Shown here: one piece after another, positions 1-9,407 of the stretch
Layout of the letters: every line of letters starts with the position of its first letter
How positions within the stretch are numbered: position 1 is the first letter of the stretch
Source of the DNA: Candidatus Edwardsiibacteriota bacterium
GTDB lineage: Bacteria; Edwardsbacteria; AC1; EtOH8
Direction: 5' to 3'
DNA length: 64,000 nucleotides
NCBI GenBank assembly: GCA_020053305.1
Contig: JAGVNJ010000009.1
Coordinates: 27,096-91,095 of the forward strand
Notes under the pieces: generated by a model
Told to the model about the DNA's origin: nothing
The model's input: only the letters and a program-made list of their open reading frames with translations
Database searches by the model: none
Translations under genes and position numbers: made by a program

Positions 1-2415
1 CCCCAGCATCTGCCACAGCTCCTCGGACATATGCGGGGTGAAGGGCGCCATCAGCAGGGTCAGGGTCTCTATTATCTCCGAAACCAGGCAGGGATAATCG
101 GCTGCCGGCACATCATCCTTGACGGGAAAGGCCTCCTGGACCTCGTTGGTGAGCTCCATCAGCGCCGCCACCGAAGTGTTGAACTGGAAGCGTTCCATGT
201 CGTCGGTGACCTTCTTGATGGTCTGGTGCAGTTTCCGCCTGACCGATCTGACTGCTAAGTGGTCTTCCTGTTCGATCTCAGCTGCCCAGTCAGCCTTATA
301 GACCGGCTGATAGGTGGTTATCCAGCGCCACACCCGGTTGACAAACCGGAAAGAGCCGTTGATCCCCTCCTCGGTCCACTGGATATCGTCCTCGAACGGC
401 GCCATGAACATCTCGTAGACCCTCAAACTGTCGGCCCCGTATTTCTGGGCGATCTCGTCCGGGGTCACCACATTGCCCTTGGACTTGGACATTCTGGCCC
501 AGCGCCATACGATCTGGTCTTCGGGAAAGGCCTCCCTCTCCTCGGGCTTCAAAACTATCCAATCGACCAGACGGGCCTCACCGCCATCGCTCTCCGCATT
601 CTCATTGGCCCGGGGCTTGCGCCCCGGGGTGTAGGCCAGAAGCGATCCCTGGTTATGGAGGGTCAAAAAGGGCTCGGTGAAATTCAGGTATCCCTCATCA
701 AACAGGACCTTGGTCCAGAATCGGGAATACAACAGGTGCGACCTGATGTGTTCGGCCCCTCCGGCGTAGATATCCACCGGCAGCCAATAGCCCAGCTTCT
801 GATGGTCGGCAAATATATCGTTATTATGCGGGTCGGCGAACCTCAGGAAATACCAGGAGGAACAGGCGTAGCCGCCCATGGTGTCGGTCTCCCGTTTGGC
901 CGGGCCGCCGCATTTCGGGCAGTTGGTATTTACGAACTCCGGGATATTGGCCAGGGGCGATTCTCCGGTGCCCGACGGATGGTAATTATCCACGTTAGGA
1001 AGCAGCACCGGGAGCTGGTCTTCGGGAACCGGCACGATCCCGCACTTGGGGCAGTGGATCATTGGTATGGGCGCTCCCCAGTACCGCTGGCGGCTGATCA
1101 GCCAGTCCCGCAGACGGTAGTTGACCTTGCCCCGCCCTTTTTGGTTCTGCTCCAGCCATTTTATGAATTTGGAGATGGTCTCTTTTGAATTGGGCAGGCC
1201 GTCGAACTGCCCGGAATTTATCATAGACCCGCCGTCGGGGATGGCCTGGGTCATCTCCTCGGGGCCGGCCGGCCCTCCCTCCGACCGGAACACCATCCGA
1301 ATGGGAATATTAAACTTGCGGGCGAACTCGAAATCCCGCTGGTCGTGGGCCGGGACGGCCATGATGGCCCCGGTGCCGTAGCCCATCATCACGTAGTCGG
1401 CGATCCAGATGGGGATCTTCTCGCCGTTGACCGGATTTGTGGCATAACTGCCGGTGAAGACGCCGGTCTTGGTGCGCTCGGTGTTCAGCCGTTCGATCTC
1501 GGTCTCACTCTGGGTTTTCTTGATGTAGGCTTCGACCTCGGCTTTTTTCTCAGGCAGGGTCAGATCTTCCACCAGGTGATGCTCCGGCGCCAGCACCATG
1601 AAGGTGGCCCCGAACAGGGTGTCCGGCCGGGTGGTGAATACCTGAATTCTTGATCCATTCGCTTGTTGGGCAGGGCTGCCTTTCTCAGGACAAGATTCTG
1701 AATTTTGAATTTTGAATTCAACTTTTGCTCCCTCGCTTCGACCTATCCAGTCCCGCTGCATCTCCTTCATGCCCTCGGTCCAATGGAGCTTCTCCAGGTC
1801 ATCCAGCAGCCGGTCGGCGTAGGCGGTGATCTTAAAGAACCACTGGGGCATGGGGCGTTTTTCCACCGGATTGTCGCAGCGCCAGCAGCGGCCCTCCTTG
1901 ACCTCCTCGTTGGCCAGCCCGGTCTTGCATGACGGGCACCAGTTGATGGGCGCGGTGTCGCGGTAGGCCAGGCCCTTTTTATAGAGCAGCAGAAAGATCC
2001 ACTGGGTCCAGCGGTAATATTCCGGCAGGCTGGAATCTATCTCCCGGGTCCAATCGTAACTGCATCCGGCCAGCTTGAGGGTCCGCTTGTAATTAGCGGC
2101 GTACTCCGGCACCATCTGCCGGGGGTTGCGTCCCTTCTTGATGGCCTCGTTCTCGGCCGGCTGGCCGAAGGCGTCCCAGCCCATGGGATGCAGCACATTG
2201 AATCCGGCCATGCTCTTGTAGCGGCAGAAGGCGTCCATCGGCACGTAGTTCTTGAGGTGACCCACATGGAGGCCCGACCCCGAGGGATAGGGGAACATCT
2301 CCAGGCAGTAGGTCTTGGGCCGGTCCGAATCATCGTGGGCCTTGAAGGTCTTCTCCCTTTCCCAGGTCTCCTGCCACCTGGCCTCGATTTCTCTGAAATT
2401 ATATTCTCTGGTCAT
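1..2415 (-). CDS. leuS: Leucyl-tRNA synthetase (3' end outside window)
   Basis: Class I aminoacyl-tRNA synthetase that charges tRNA-Leu in the cytoplasm. The reading frame is open over 805 codons to the window edge; about 20-60 C-terminal residues are probably missing. I see the HIGH-type motif HVGH at residues 50-53 after YPSGSGL, the editing-domain signature TTRPDTLFGAT near residue 265, and the KMSKS-type loop RMSKSKGNVVTPDEI from residue 641 (codons for RMSKS at 481-495). The last residues visible (HMSEELWQMLG) match the anticodon-binding domain end. The start ATG at 2413-2415 leads directly into MTREYNFREIEARWQ, the usual LeuRS start. A roughly 20-residue low-complexity stretch rich in Ser/Gln/Asn interrupts the region just before TTRPDTLFG; at DNA level it contains a GAATTTT direct repeat at 1700-1719. 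Downstream of the holA/zinc-ribbon unit but separated from it by a hairpin. Confidence 0.97.
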   Translation of the reverse strand, partial: MTREYNFREIEARWQETWEREKTFKAHDDSDRPKTYCLEMFPYPSGSGLHVGHLKNYVPMDAFCRYKSMAGFNVLHPMGWDAFGQPAENEAIKKGRNPRQMVPEYAANYKRTLKLAGCSYDWTREIDSSLPEYYRWTQWIFLLLYKKGLAYRDTAPINWCPSCKTGLANEEVKEGRCWRCDNPVEKRPMPQWFFKITAYADRLLDDLEKLHWTEGMKEMQRDWIGRSEGAKVEFKIQNSESCPEKGSPAQQANGSRIQVFTTRPDTLFGATFMVLAPEHHLVEDLTLPEKKAEVEAYIKKTQSETEIERLNTERTKTGVFTGSYATNPVNGEKIPIWIADYVMMGYGTGAIMAVPAHDQRDFEFARKFNIPIRMVFRSEGGPAGPEEMTQAIPDGGSMINSGQFDGLPNSKETISKFIKWLEQNQKGRGKVNYRLRDWLISRQRYWGAPIPMIHCPKCGIVPVPEDQLPVLLPNVDNYHPSGTGESPLANIPEFVNTNCPKCGGPAKRETDTMGGYACSSWYFLRFADPHNNDIFADHQKLGYWLPVDIYAGGAEHIRSHLLYSRFWTKVLFDEGYLNFTEPFLTLHNQGSLLAYTPGRKPRANENAESDGGEARLVDWIVLKPEEREAFPEDQIVWRWARMSKSKGNVVTPDEIAQKYGADSLRVYEMFMAPFEDDIQWTEEGINGSFRFVNRVWRWITTYQPVYKADWAAEIEQEDHLAVRSVRRKLHQTIKKVTDDMERFQFNTSVAALMELTNEVQEAFPVKDDVPAADYPCLVSEIIETLTLLMAPFTPHMSEELWQMLG

Positions 2416-2445
2416 TTCGGTTAAATGATGCGTTTCGTTTATGTT

Positions 2446-2483
2446 AAAAGCCTTCAGATCATCAATACATTCTGAAGGCTTTT
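2446..2483 (-). terminator. Rho-independent terminator after the zinc-ribbon gene
   Basis: A perfect 13-bp inverted repeat (AAAAGCCTTCAGA at 2446-2458 and its complement at 2471-2483) with a 12-nt loop lies between the stop of the zinc-ribbon gene and the start of leuS. On the minus strand the 3' arm ends in TTTT. It should end the holA/zinc-ribbon transcript and make leuS a separate unit. Confidence 0.75.
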
Positions 2484-2502
2484 ATAAATTATTAATAGGC
2501 CT

Positions 2503-3390
2503 TTATTTTCCGCCCAGCAGGTCGGTGGCGTTGATCAACTCATTGCCGCATTTCTCGCAGTACCAGTTGTCGGCCCGGTTGAAGGCTCCGCACTTGGGGC
2601 ATTTTAGCTCTCCCTCATGGGACTCCGCGACGGCGGCATCCTCAACTTTGGGCTCGAACGAAATATCTTCCTCTATCTGGATTGATTCGGGTATCGGGAC
2701 TATGGGTTCGGCCGCCGGTTGCTCCTGGCCGAAATTAGAACCCAATATGCTGGCGAATTGCTTCTCCAGATCGTCCAATTCACTGCGCTGAACTTCCGGA
2801 GTGGGTTGAACCGCCGGCTTCGGAGCAGGTGGAGGTGTTGGGGTTGGTACCGGCGCTGGAGCCGGTGGTGGCGGCGCGGGTACCGGTTTGGAAGCAACAG
2901 CCTGGGGCGGCTTCGGCGTTGCCGGCGGCGGGGATGCCACTGGGGCAATTGGTTCAGCAGGCTTCCCGCCGATCAGCGCCTGGTAGTTATCTATCTTTTC
3001 CGTCAGTTCCTGGAGTTTGGTTACAATGGCCTCATTCTCACTATTGTGGGCTTCCGATTTCTGGGCATAGTCGGCATCCTCCACCTCACCGATGGCGGCC
3101 CTCAATTCCAGCTCCTCCATCTCGGTGCGGATCTCCTTCTCCCGGGCCAGCAATCCGGCCTGCTCGGCCAAAGCGGAATCCAGCGCCTCCTGCATTCCGG
3201 CGCCCTTCTCCTCCAGCAGAACCTGCAGTTCCAGCAGCTTGGCCTCGTACTCCCCGCGCACCTTCTGGAAGATCTCCGGCTTGGTAGCGGCCTTCTTTTC
3301 GTCCAGCAGCCGAATCCGCTTGTTGAAGACCTCAGTCAGGCGTTGAAGTTCCTCGATCGACTCGTTGCCAGTGATGTTCTCTACAGCCAT
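2503..3390 (-). CDS. Coiled-coil, proline-rich, zinc-ribbon protein of unknown function
   Basis: 295 aa, no signal peptide, probably cytoplasmic. Three parts are visible: a charged helical/coiled-coil region at about residues 10-135 (heptad-like Leu/Glu/Lys pattern), a Pro/Ala linker at about 140-200, and a C-terminal zinc ribbon with two CxxC knuckles (CPKCG and CEKCG) at about 263-282. Zinc ribbons of this type are common in double-zinc-ribbon and helicase-associated proteins, but there is no catalytic domain to name. It starts 16 nt downstream of holA and is almost certainly cotranscribed with it, then ends at a hairpin terminator. I do not recognise a family; a scaffold or adaptor role is only a guess. 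Confidence 0.85.
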   Translation of the reverse strand: MAVENITGNESIEELQRLTEVFNKRIRLLDEKKAATKPEIFQKVRGEYEAKLLELQVLLEEKGAGMQEALDSALAEQAGLLAREKEIRTEMEELELRAAIGEVEDADYAQKSEAHNSENEAIVTKLQELTEKIDNYQALIGGKPAEPIAPVASPPPATPKPPQAVASKPVPAPPPPAPAPVPTPTPPPAPKPAVQPTPEVQRSELDDLEKQFASILGSNFGQEQPAAEPIVPIPESIQIEEDISFEPKVEDAAVAESHEGELKCPKCGAFNRADNWYCEKCGNELINATDLLGGK

Positions 3391-3406
3391 TATTATTTCC
3401 TTAAGT

Positions 3407-4402
3407 TTAGGAAGATAATTTATAGATCAGTTTTTGCACCAGTGTTCGGGGCTCTCCCCGTCCGGATTTCAGGGCATATTCGGTCCGGTAAATCTGGTCC
3501 ATGGCCCACAGATACTGCTGCGGGGTCCTGTTCCGCGAGGCGGGGATCATCTGGTTCACGTAATATTCATGGCTCTGGATGCTGTATCCGATCTGCCGGG
3601 GGGATACGCCGCGGGCGGTCAGGAGGAATACCTTCCAGTATTTTTCCAGCTGGTAATAAATGGCGCTCACCAGCCTGACCGGATCCTCCCCGGAGGACAG
3701 CAGTTTTTCATAAAGTGCCAGGGATCTGTCCCGTTCCCCGGTGCAGATGGCGCCGGCCAGTTCGTAGCTCTCTACTTCGAAAGACGACCCGGCCAGTGAC
3801 TTTATGTCGGTTTCGGTTATTTCGGACCGGTTTTGGCCGAAGGTATATATCTCGAACTTCTCTATTTCCCTGTCCAGTATGCCCAGATTATTACCGGATA
3901 TTTCAACCAGCATCTGGGCTCCGGCCGGGGCGATTTTTAATCCCCGGGCGGAGGCTTTGGTCATCACCCATTTTACGGTCTCGGTCTCCTTCAGCTGGTT
4001 GAAGACCAGGGTGGGTATCTTCTCGGCCAACCCCTTGTAAAAGGCTGTCTTCTTGTCCAGATTGACTGAGCACAAAATCAAACAGACATCCCGGCTGGGA
4101 TAATCCAGATGTTCCAAAATCAGCTTCCGGCTCTTGACCGAGAGGGCTTCAATCTCCTTGACCACTATGACGCGCTGCTCGGCAAACATTCCCAGGCTCT
4201 GGGTGCGCTGAATGATGTTGATCCCGTCCTGCTCGGTGGCCGAGATGCGCTCCAATCCCTGCGAAACCTGGGATTCCCCAAGGAAAGCCAGGGCCAACCG
4301 GCCTATGGCCTGATCTTTAAGATACTCCTCTTCCCCTGGGAAAAAATACGCCCCAGCTATCTTTTTTGCCGCGATCTGACGTTCTAAGTCGTTAAATGTC
4401 AT
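3407..4402 (-). CDS. holA: DNA polymerase III delta subunit
   Basis: 331 aa, the normal size for HolA. The clamp-loader delta subunit opens the beta sliding clamp during replication. The N-terminal part (GAYFFPGEEEYLKDQAIGRL) matches the degenerate AAA+ fold typical of delta, including the conserved F-GEE-YL signature, and SLGMFAEQRVIVVKEIE near residue 70 is the clamp-contact helix region. The C-terminal part (LVSAIYYQLEKYWKV, then RTEYALKSGRGEP) is the collar domain. Delta lacks a working Walker A, and none is seen. The gene heads a two-gene unit with the zinc-ribbon protein downstream; upstream is a terminator hairpin belonging to the surface-protein gene. Confidence 0.93.
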   Translation of the reverse strand: MTFNDLERQIAAKKIAGAYFFPGEEEYLKDQAIGRLALAFLGESQVSQGLERISATEQDGINIIQRTQSLGMFAEQRVIVVKEIEALSVKSRKLILEHLDYPSRDVCLILCSVNLDKKTAFYKGLAEKIPTLVFNQLKETETVKWVMTKASARGLKIAPAGAQMLVEISGNNLGILDREIEKFEIYTFGQNRSEITETDIKSLAGSSFEVESYELAGAICTGERDRSLALYEKLLSSGEDPVRLVSAIYYQLEKYWKVFLLTARGVSPRQIGYSIQSHEYYVNQMIPASRNRTPQQYLWAMDQIYRTEYALKSGRGEPRTLVQKLIYKLSS

Positions 4403-4473
4403 CTTAACTGTATAGTTTACTAACTAAATAAGGATTTGTCAACAAAATTCTTAAAACGAAATATTTGGCTAAA

Positions 4474-4507
4474 ATAAAGCCGGGCCTGTTAAATGGCCCG
4501 GCTTTAT
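4474..4507 (-). terminator. Terminator of the 874-aa surface protein gene
   Basis: Perfect 13-bp stem (ATAAAGCCGGGCC at 4474-4486, complement at 4495-4507) with an 8-nt loop, starting 10 nt after the stop codon of the surface protein on the minus strand. The following T-run is short (TTTATTTTA). Confidence 0.7.
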
Positions 4508-4517
4508 AAGGCGAGGT

Positions 4518-7142
4518 TTAACGGAGAATTGTCATCCTTTTGGTCAATGTTTTGTCCATGGTCCTGAGCTGGTAGATGTAGACGCCCGACGCCAGTTTGG
4601 CCCCGTTGCGATCGGTTCCGTTCCATTTGATCGTATGGTATCCGGCATCCAGTTTGCCATCGGCCAAAGTGTTGACTTTCTGGCCCAGCACGTTGAACAC
4701 CTCCAGGCTAACCTGGGCTGATGCCGGCAGGCTGAACCTGATGGTGGTCCCGGTTGTCAGGGGGTTGGGGGCGGCGGGATTTAACTGCAGAAGGTAGCCT
4801 TTGTTTTCAGGCTTTCCCTCCACCCCGCTGGGAATACTGGTAAAGCTGACCACGGTATCCGGCAGGAAGGCCAAGCTGTTGCCGGCCAGGTCGATACCCG
4901 AGGTGATTATAACGGACATAATCGTGCTGTAGGGGTATGGATTCTGCGGAACCAGTGTAAAGGTATCACCGGCTGCATTCCAGCTGACAGTGAAGTCATG
5001 AACAGGATCGGTATACCCGTCAAGCGAATCAGTGTTCATTGGTTCGGAAAAGGCGATGACGATAGTATCGTTGAGCCCAACGTCAATCGCACCCCAGGCC
5101 GGGGAGATGCCTGTGATGTACGGAGCGATGGCGTCACCTACTGTGGTAGTGAACATTATACTATCCGGCAACACTAGCAATGGGTTTCCGGCCAGATCCG
5201 TCAAAGAAGTAAGCCTGATGACATATGAGGTGTTTGCCGTCATCGGATCATGGATCAGGAATAATGTATCCATTGTCGCGTTCCAGGCCGGCTCTTCGTT
5301 GGGGCTGGGTGTCATGCTGCCAGCCAGGGATAAAGTATCCATCGGCTCGGAGAAGGCAATGTAGATTGCTGCATCCAAGGCCACCTCCGTGGCGCCGTTG
5401 GCCGGCGAGGTGGAAACAATATATGGAGCGGTAATGTCACCGGCACTATATATGGCATCCTGGTCCTTGCCCATGGTGAATTCCGAAAAGTCGGTAACGT
5501 TGGCTATCTCTATGACGCCGCCGTCGGCGATGCCCCAGGGAGTCCGCACCGAAATTTCCGGAAACGTCCAGGCACTGCCCCCGTATTTCCCGACCACCAT
5601 GGTCCCCTCGTCGGTGGCCTCGGTGAACCCGGTATTGAAATCGCCCGGCAGGTAGGCGAATTCGATTCTACAGGAATCGAAGGCTGCCGGCATGGTGGGG
5701 TGCTGGCCGATCACCCAGGTCCGCTGCATGGTGTTTTCGGGAATGCTCACATCCGGGTGGGTTGTTTGGGCGGCGAGAGCGCCTACCCCACCGGCCGTGG
5801 TCACGTTCAGGAAATTGATGGTGGCCGGGGAGTATCCGTTGGCGGATCCGACGTGATAGATCAGGCTGGGATTTCCCGTGGGAACATAGATACCCAGCAT
5901 TCCGTCGACATAACCGGTGGTCCTGCCGGGCTGGCCGCCGTATGATGCCAGCAAGTAGCTTCCCGCAGTGACAATGCCGTCTCCAAATATTACCGAACCA
6001 AAACAGTTCAGGTCCCCGTCCAGGATGACCCCGGTCGAATTATTGAAGGTGACGTCGTTTACCGAAGAATCCGCCGACGGGATCTCGTAGCCGGTGGTCA
6101 GCGCCAAACCGGCCGGATTGGGGCCGTATTCTAGATTCACCCAGCCCTCGAACACAGGGGCGGTTGTCAGGGCGCCGGTATAGCGGCGGATGTGCCTGCC
6201 GTTAGCGATGGTCAGCCCGGATGAGTTATTGTAGTCCCCCCAACCCACATAGAGGGTTCCGTTGATCCTGACCGGGAATCCAAAAGCTGTGCCGGCTGGG
6301 TTATTGGTGTACAGATTGTCGAATTTCATGGTATCAGTGCTGGTGTAGGTGATGTCTCCGTTAACGATGACCATCTCATCACCGGTGGTGGCCGCGTCGG
6401 CGATCAGTGTATCGCCCAATACTAGATTGCCAGACACCTGAAGCAAAGATGTTACGCCGTTGGCGACAGAAATATTGAAATTACTGCCGGCTGGCATGAC
6501 CACAGTTCCGTTGATATAAAAACTACCCCCCACGGCAGAGGAGCCTGTGCTACTAGTACTGAATGAAAAATACGCCGAACCGACGAACGAAAGTGTGTCC
6601 CCGTCGTTCACCTGGTAGGTGACATTTGAAAAGCCGTTGGAGTATAGTGCGGCGCCGGTATAGTGAAGTTCCAGATTTCGGTCGAAAGTTATGGTAATGC
6701 CATTCGCACCGGCGCGAAGCCGATCCACCTGGTAGGTTCCGCTGCCTGTAAACGTGACAGAATTAATGCATTGGAAACCTATGTCATCGGAAGAACCGCC
6801 GATAACACCGTCATTCCGGATAGAATCGCCGTAAACCCATAGGTAGCGGTTGGTGGTGGTGCTATTGCAGTAATACAGGGCGCCTGATTCCACAATCAGG
6901 TTCTTACAGGAATCCGGACTGACTGCAAATACTATGGTATGCCCATTGCGGATCAGAACATTATTGGTCGGTCCCGGGGCCCTGAGCGGTGTTGACCAGG
7001 TTCCGCCGTCCCATGTCTCCCAAGTGGCAAGGGTACGCCAGTTACCGCTGGCCACCGATCGGTAGTCACCGATGGTTTGAGCGTTTGCTAAACCGGAAAA
7101 TAGCAAAACCAATGCCAGCAAAAACAGACTTGTTTTTTTCAT
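4518..7142 (-). CDS. Secreted Ig-like surface protein with T9SS-type C-terminal sorting domain
   Basis: 874 aa. A clear signal peptide (MKKTSLFLLALVLLFSGLANA) precedes SGNWRTLATWETWDGGTW, the beginning typical of Bacteroidetes-type beta-helix/G8-like secreted proteins. A long beta-rich stretch of unknown function follows to about residue 560, then two Big_5 (SbsA-type Ig-like) modules at about 565-665 and 668-770, each with the TSPANGA...IAFSEPMD pattern. The last ~85 residues form a FlgD-like/T9SS type A sorting domain (APNPLTTGTTIRFSLP ... FNVLGQKV ... GVYIYQL ... KRMTILR). This predicts export across the outer membrane and surface attachment. The start is supported by GGAGGAG 7 nt upstream. 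Monocistronic, closed by a hairpin. Likely adhesin or cell-surface structural protein; no catalytic residues recognised. Confidence 0.88.
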   Translation of the reverse strand: MKKTSLFLLALVLLFSGLANAQTIGDYRSVASGNWRTLATWETWDGGTWSTPLRAPGPTNNVLIRNGHTIVFAVSPDSCKNLIVESGALYYCNSTTTNRYLWVYGDSIRNDGVIGGSSDDIGFQCINSVTFTGSGTYQVDRLRAGANGITITFDRNLELHYTGAALYSNGFSNVTYQVNDGDTLSFVGSAYFSFSTSSTGSSAVGGSFYINGTVVMPAGSNFNISVANGVTSLLQVSGNLVLGDTLIADAATTGDEMVIVNGDITYTSTDTMKFDNLYTNNPAGTAFGFPVRINGTLYVGWGDYNNSSGLTIANGRHIRRYTGALTTAPVFEGWVNLEYGPNPAGLALTTGYEIPSADSSVNDVTFNNSTGVILDGDLNCFGSVIFGDGIVTAGSYLLASYGGQPGRTTGYVDGMLGIYVPTGNPSLIYHVGSANGYSPATINFLNVTTAGGVGALAAQTTHPDVSIPENTMQRTWVIGQHPTMPAAFDSCRIEFAYLPGDFNTGFTEATDEGTMVVGKYGGSAWTFPEISVRTPWGIADGGVIEIANVTDFSEFTMGKDQDAIYSAGDITAPYIVSTSPANGATEVALDAAIYIAFSEPMDTLSLAGSMTPSPNEEPAWNATMDTLFLIHDPMTANTSYVIRLTSLTDLAGNPLLVLPDSIMFTTTVGDAIAPYITGISPAWGAIDVGLNDTIVIAFSEPMNTDSLDGYTDPVHDFTVSWNAAGDTFTLVPQNPYPYSTIMSVIITSGIDLAGNSLAFLPDTVVSFTSIPSGVEGKPENKGYLLQLNPAAPNPLTTGTTIRFSLPASAQVSLEVFNVLGQKVNTLADGKLDAGYHTIKWNGTDRNGAKLASGVYIYQLRTMDKTLTKRMTILR

Positions 7143-7260
7143 GGCTCCTCCATTTATTTGTTAAGGTAAGTGTTATTTAAAGCTACTATCATGTATTTTA
7201 ACACAATAGAGCAGATTGTCAATCAGATTTTAATGTTATTTTTGGGGCGTAACCTGGTGT

Positions 7261-9246
7261 CTACTTGATCTCAGTTGAAATGCCCTTCGGCCCTCCGGGC
7301 AGAAACATAGACATCCTCCGCAGATTCTCCAGGGCCACCGGGTTGCCAGGCTCCAGCAGAAGAGCGCGCTTAAATGCATCGCTGGCCTCCTCCACCCGGT
7401 TCAGACCGGCATAGGTACCGCCTAGGGCCAGGTACAAGGCGGCCTTGTTCCGTTCGTACCTCAAGGCCTGGAGGAAATAATCCAAAGCCTGGTCGAACAG
7501 CAGGTTCTGGGCCAGATACACCCCCCTCTGGTACAACATTTGGGGCATCATCCGGTAAAGCATTTTATCCCGAAATGACAGCCCCAGGGTATCCATATTA
7601 AGCAATTGCCCGGAGAACATAAAATCATCCGGCACCCGTTCGATCATGCCCGGGAGCTTAAGCCGGTACAGCAGGCCTTCGGGGATCCGTTGATGATCGG
7701 GGGCTATCCCGGCGTAATCACCTATCGGCTTGTTCTGAGTAAGATACGGAGGGTTGTCGTAATAGTTGGTAAGCAGCAGGGCGTTTATCATGGCGATGAA
7801 TTCCTGCTGGATGGCGTGATGGTCATAGGGTTGGCTGTGTTCAAAAGGATACAGTTGGGTTTTAAAGGTCTCTATCCTTTCCCGGCAGGATAGGTATAAT
7901 TCCGGATAGCGTCTTTCCAGATAATCAAGGTACCAGCTCCTTCGCAGGAGCTCCTTGTCGATCAATATGACATCCGGGCGGAGACGGTCCTCCTGCATCA
8001 AGTAAAGACAGGGCGAGTAGATATCCCAATTATCGACCAGGATCACAGCATTGGGAGCCGCCGATTCCAGGACATTGCCGGCGATGGCATAGGCCAGCCG
8101 GTTCCGGCTGTTGTCATGGGCCCTGAAATTCAGCGCCATAGGCAGGATAAAAAGCGCCAGCGCCGCGCCTGCGAAGATGTTCCCCAGCCCTCCCTGCTTT
8201 GATCTCAACCACCGGTGGAGCCAACCGAGCCCAAAGGCCATGAAAATAAAGGAAACTAAAAAAGCCGGCAGAAAATAAGCCTCGATATCCGGTATGCTGT
8301 AATTGATGCCGTAAAACACCGTTAAACCGAAGATTGTCAGCAGGGACCAAAAAAGGGTTTTGCTTTTTTTGAATACGACATATATTCCGGGGAGTATCAG
8401 CCACCAAAGATATATACTTGGATTGTTCAGCCATAGCTTCGCGAAATTCCCGAGGTTAGCCAGCAATTCTCCCAACGATTGATTGAACATCCACACCTGG
8501 TATTGCTTACCGCTGACATGCCAAAAGAACCTCTCCCAGTTGCTGGGGTTGCCCCAATTTAACAACGGCGCCAGATTTGACCGGATGGGCAGGAATAAAT
8601 AAATTGACAGACCAAAAATAAAAAATAAAATCCCCCCCCATAATATTCTTAACTTTGATCTGTCTGGTTTAATAGCCGTCATCATCAACAATCCGGGGAT
8701 CAGCCACAGCAGGCTTAGGTGATTGCCCAGGCCCAGCCCGGTAAGGAAAGACCCCAACATTAAATATCTGCCCTCCCGGGAGTTATGGTATCGGACGGCC
8801 AGCCACAACAGGATCATAGCCAGCAGAGCGGTCAGGGCATAGACCTCCAGAAAAGCCGCCTGCTGCCAGATCACGGGCGAAAAGGCATATACCAGCGATG
8901 ATGAAAATGCGACCTCTTCCTGAATCTCCAATTCCGTTATTATCCGGTACAACCAGCTGGCGGAAAGGGCCATCAACAAAGATGACAGCAGGTTCAGTTT
9001 CCAGGCCAGCTCCCCGAAGGGAATAAGGAACACCCATAACCTGCCGACCAGGGTATATAATGGATATCCGGTGGGATGGGCTATGCCCAGTGACTGGCAG
9101 ACCAGCGATAGTTCCCCGGAATCTATCGGGCCGATGGTGGGGGCCATGGTTTTCAGATAGACCAGAAAGGAGATAAAAAAAACGAGCCCTGGTCCCCAAA
9201 TCGGGCCGATGCTCGCTGCGATAAGTTTTTTCACTCTGATGATCAT
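7261..9246 (-). CDS. DUF2723 membrane protein with C-terminal TPRs
   Basis: 661 aa, inner-membrane. The N-terminal half has about ten hydrophobic helices; the first loop holds TMAPTIGPIDSGELSLVCQS followed by GIAHPTGYPLYTLVGRLW, the hallmark of DUF2723, a family related to GT-C protein O-mannosyltransferases. The acidic pair D-E in that loop (PIDSGEL) sits where GT-C enzymes place their catalytic Asp. The C-terminal 75 residues contain two TPR units (LALGGTYAGLNRVEEASDAF). By family logic it may transfer a sugar from a lipid carrier to a substrate outside the membrane, but this is not proven. The start ATG at 9244-9246 lies 36 nt after the tRNA-Arg 3' end on the same strand, so the tRNA may be processed from a shared transcript. 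Confidence 0.88.
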   Translation of the reverse strand: MIIRVKKLIAASIGPIWGPGLVFFISFLVYLKTMAPTIGPIDSGELSLVCQSLGIAHPTGYPLYTLVGRLWVFLIPFGELAWKLNLLSSLLMALSASWLYRIITELEIQEEVAFSSSLVYAFSPVIWQQAAFLEVYALTALLAMILLWLAVRYHNSREGRYLMLGSFLTGLGLGNHLSLLWLIPGLLMMTAIKPDRSKLRILWGGILFFIFGLSIYLFLPIRSNLAPLLNWGNPSNWERFFWHVSGKQYQVWMFNQSLGELLANLGNFAKLWLNNPSIYLWWLILPGIYVVFKKSKTLFWSLLTIFGLTVFYGINYSIPDIEAYFLPAFLVSFIFMAFGLGWLHRWLRSKQGGLGNIFAGAALALFILPMALNFRAHDNSRNRLAYAIAGNVLESAAPNAVILVDNWDIYSPCLYLMQEDRLRPDVILIDKELLRRSWYLDYLERRYPELYLSCRERIETFKTQLYPFEHSQPYDHHAIQQEFIAMINALLLTNYYDNPPYLTQNKPIGDYAGIAPDHQRIPEGLLYRLKLPGMIERVPDDFMFSGQLLNMDTLGLSFRDKMLYRMMPQMLYQRGVYLAQNLLFDQALDYFLQALRYERNKAALYLALGGTYAGLNRVEEASDAFKRALLLEPGNPVALENLRRMSMFLPGGPKGISTEIK

Positions 9247-9282
9247 TGAAAATCGTTAATATTGATGCCTGCCGGTACCAAG

Positions 9283-9359
9283 TGGTGCGCCCGGCCCGAT
9301 TTGAACGGGCAACCCCCAGCTTCGGAGGCTGGTGCTCTATCCAGTTGAGCTACGAGCGC
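9283..9359 (-). tRNA. tRNA-Arg (anticodon CCG)
   Basis: Full cloverleaf on the minus strand: acceptor GCGCTCG pairs with CGGGCGC (one U-G wobble), D arm GCTC/GAGC, anticodon arm CCAGC-CTCCGAA-GCTGG giving CCG at plus positions 9323-9325, a 5-nt variable loop, T arm GCCCG-TTCAAAT-CGGGC, discriminator A and an encoded CCA at 9283-9285. CCG reads the CGG arginine codon. Confidence 0.95.
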
Positions 9360-9407
9360 ATTGCCGACAATTATAACTTTTATCGGGAAAAAAATCAAGC
9401 AGATAAA

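Noticed and set aside
259..1188. 309-codon plus-strand frame
   Set aside because: It lies antisense to leuS, whose frame carries HIGH, editing and KMSKS motifs; the plus frame has no recognisable domain.
2719..3678. 319-codon plus-strand frame and other long antisense frames (e.g. 30445-31170, 46024-46926, 32132-33232)
   Set aside because: All are antisense to genes with solid family motifs; GC-rich codon structure makes such frames common.
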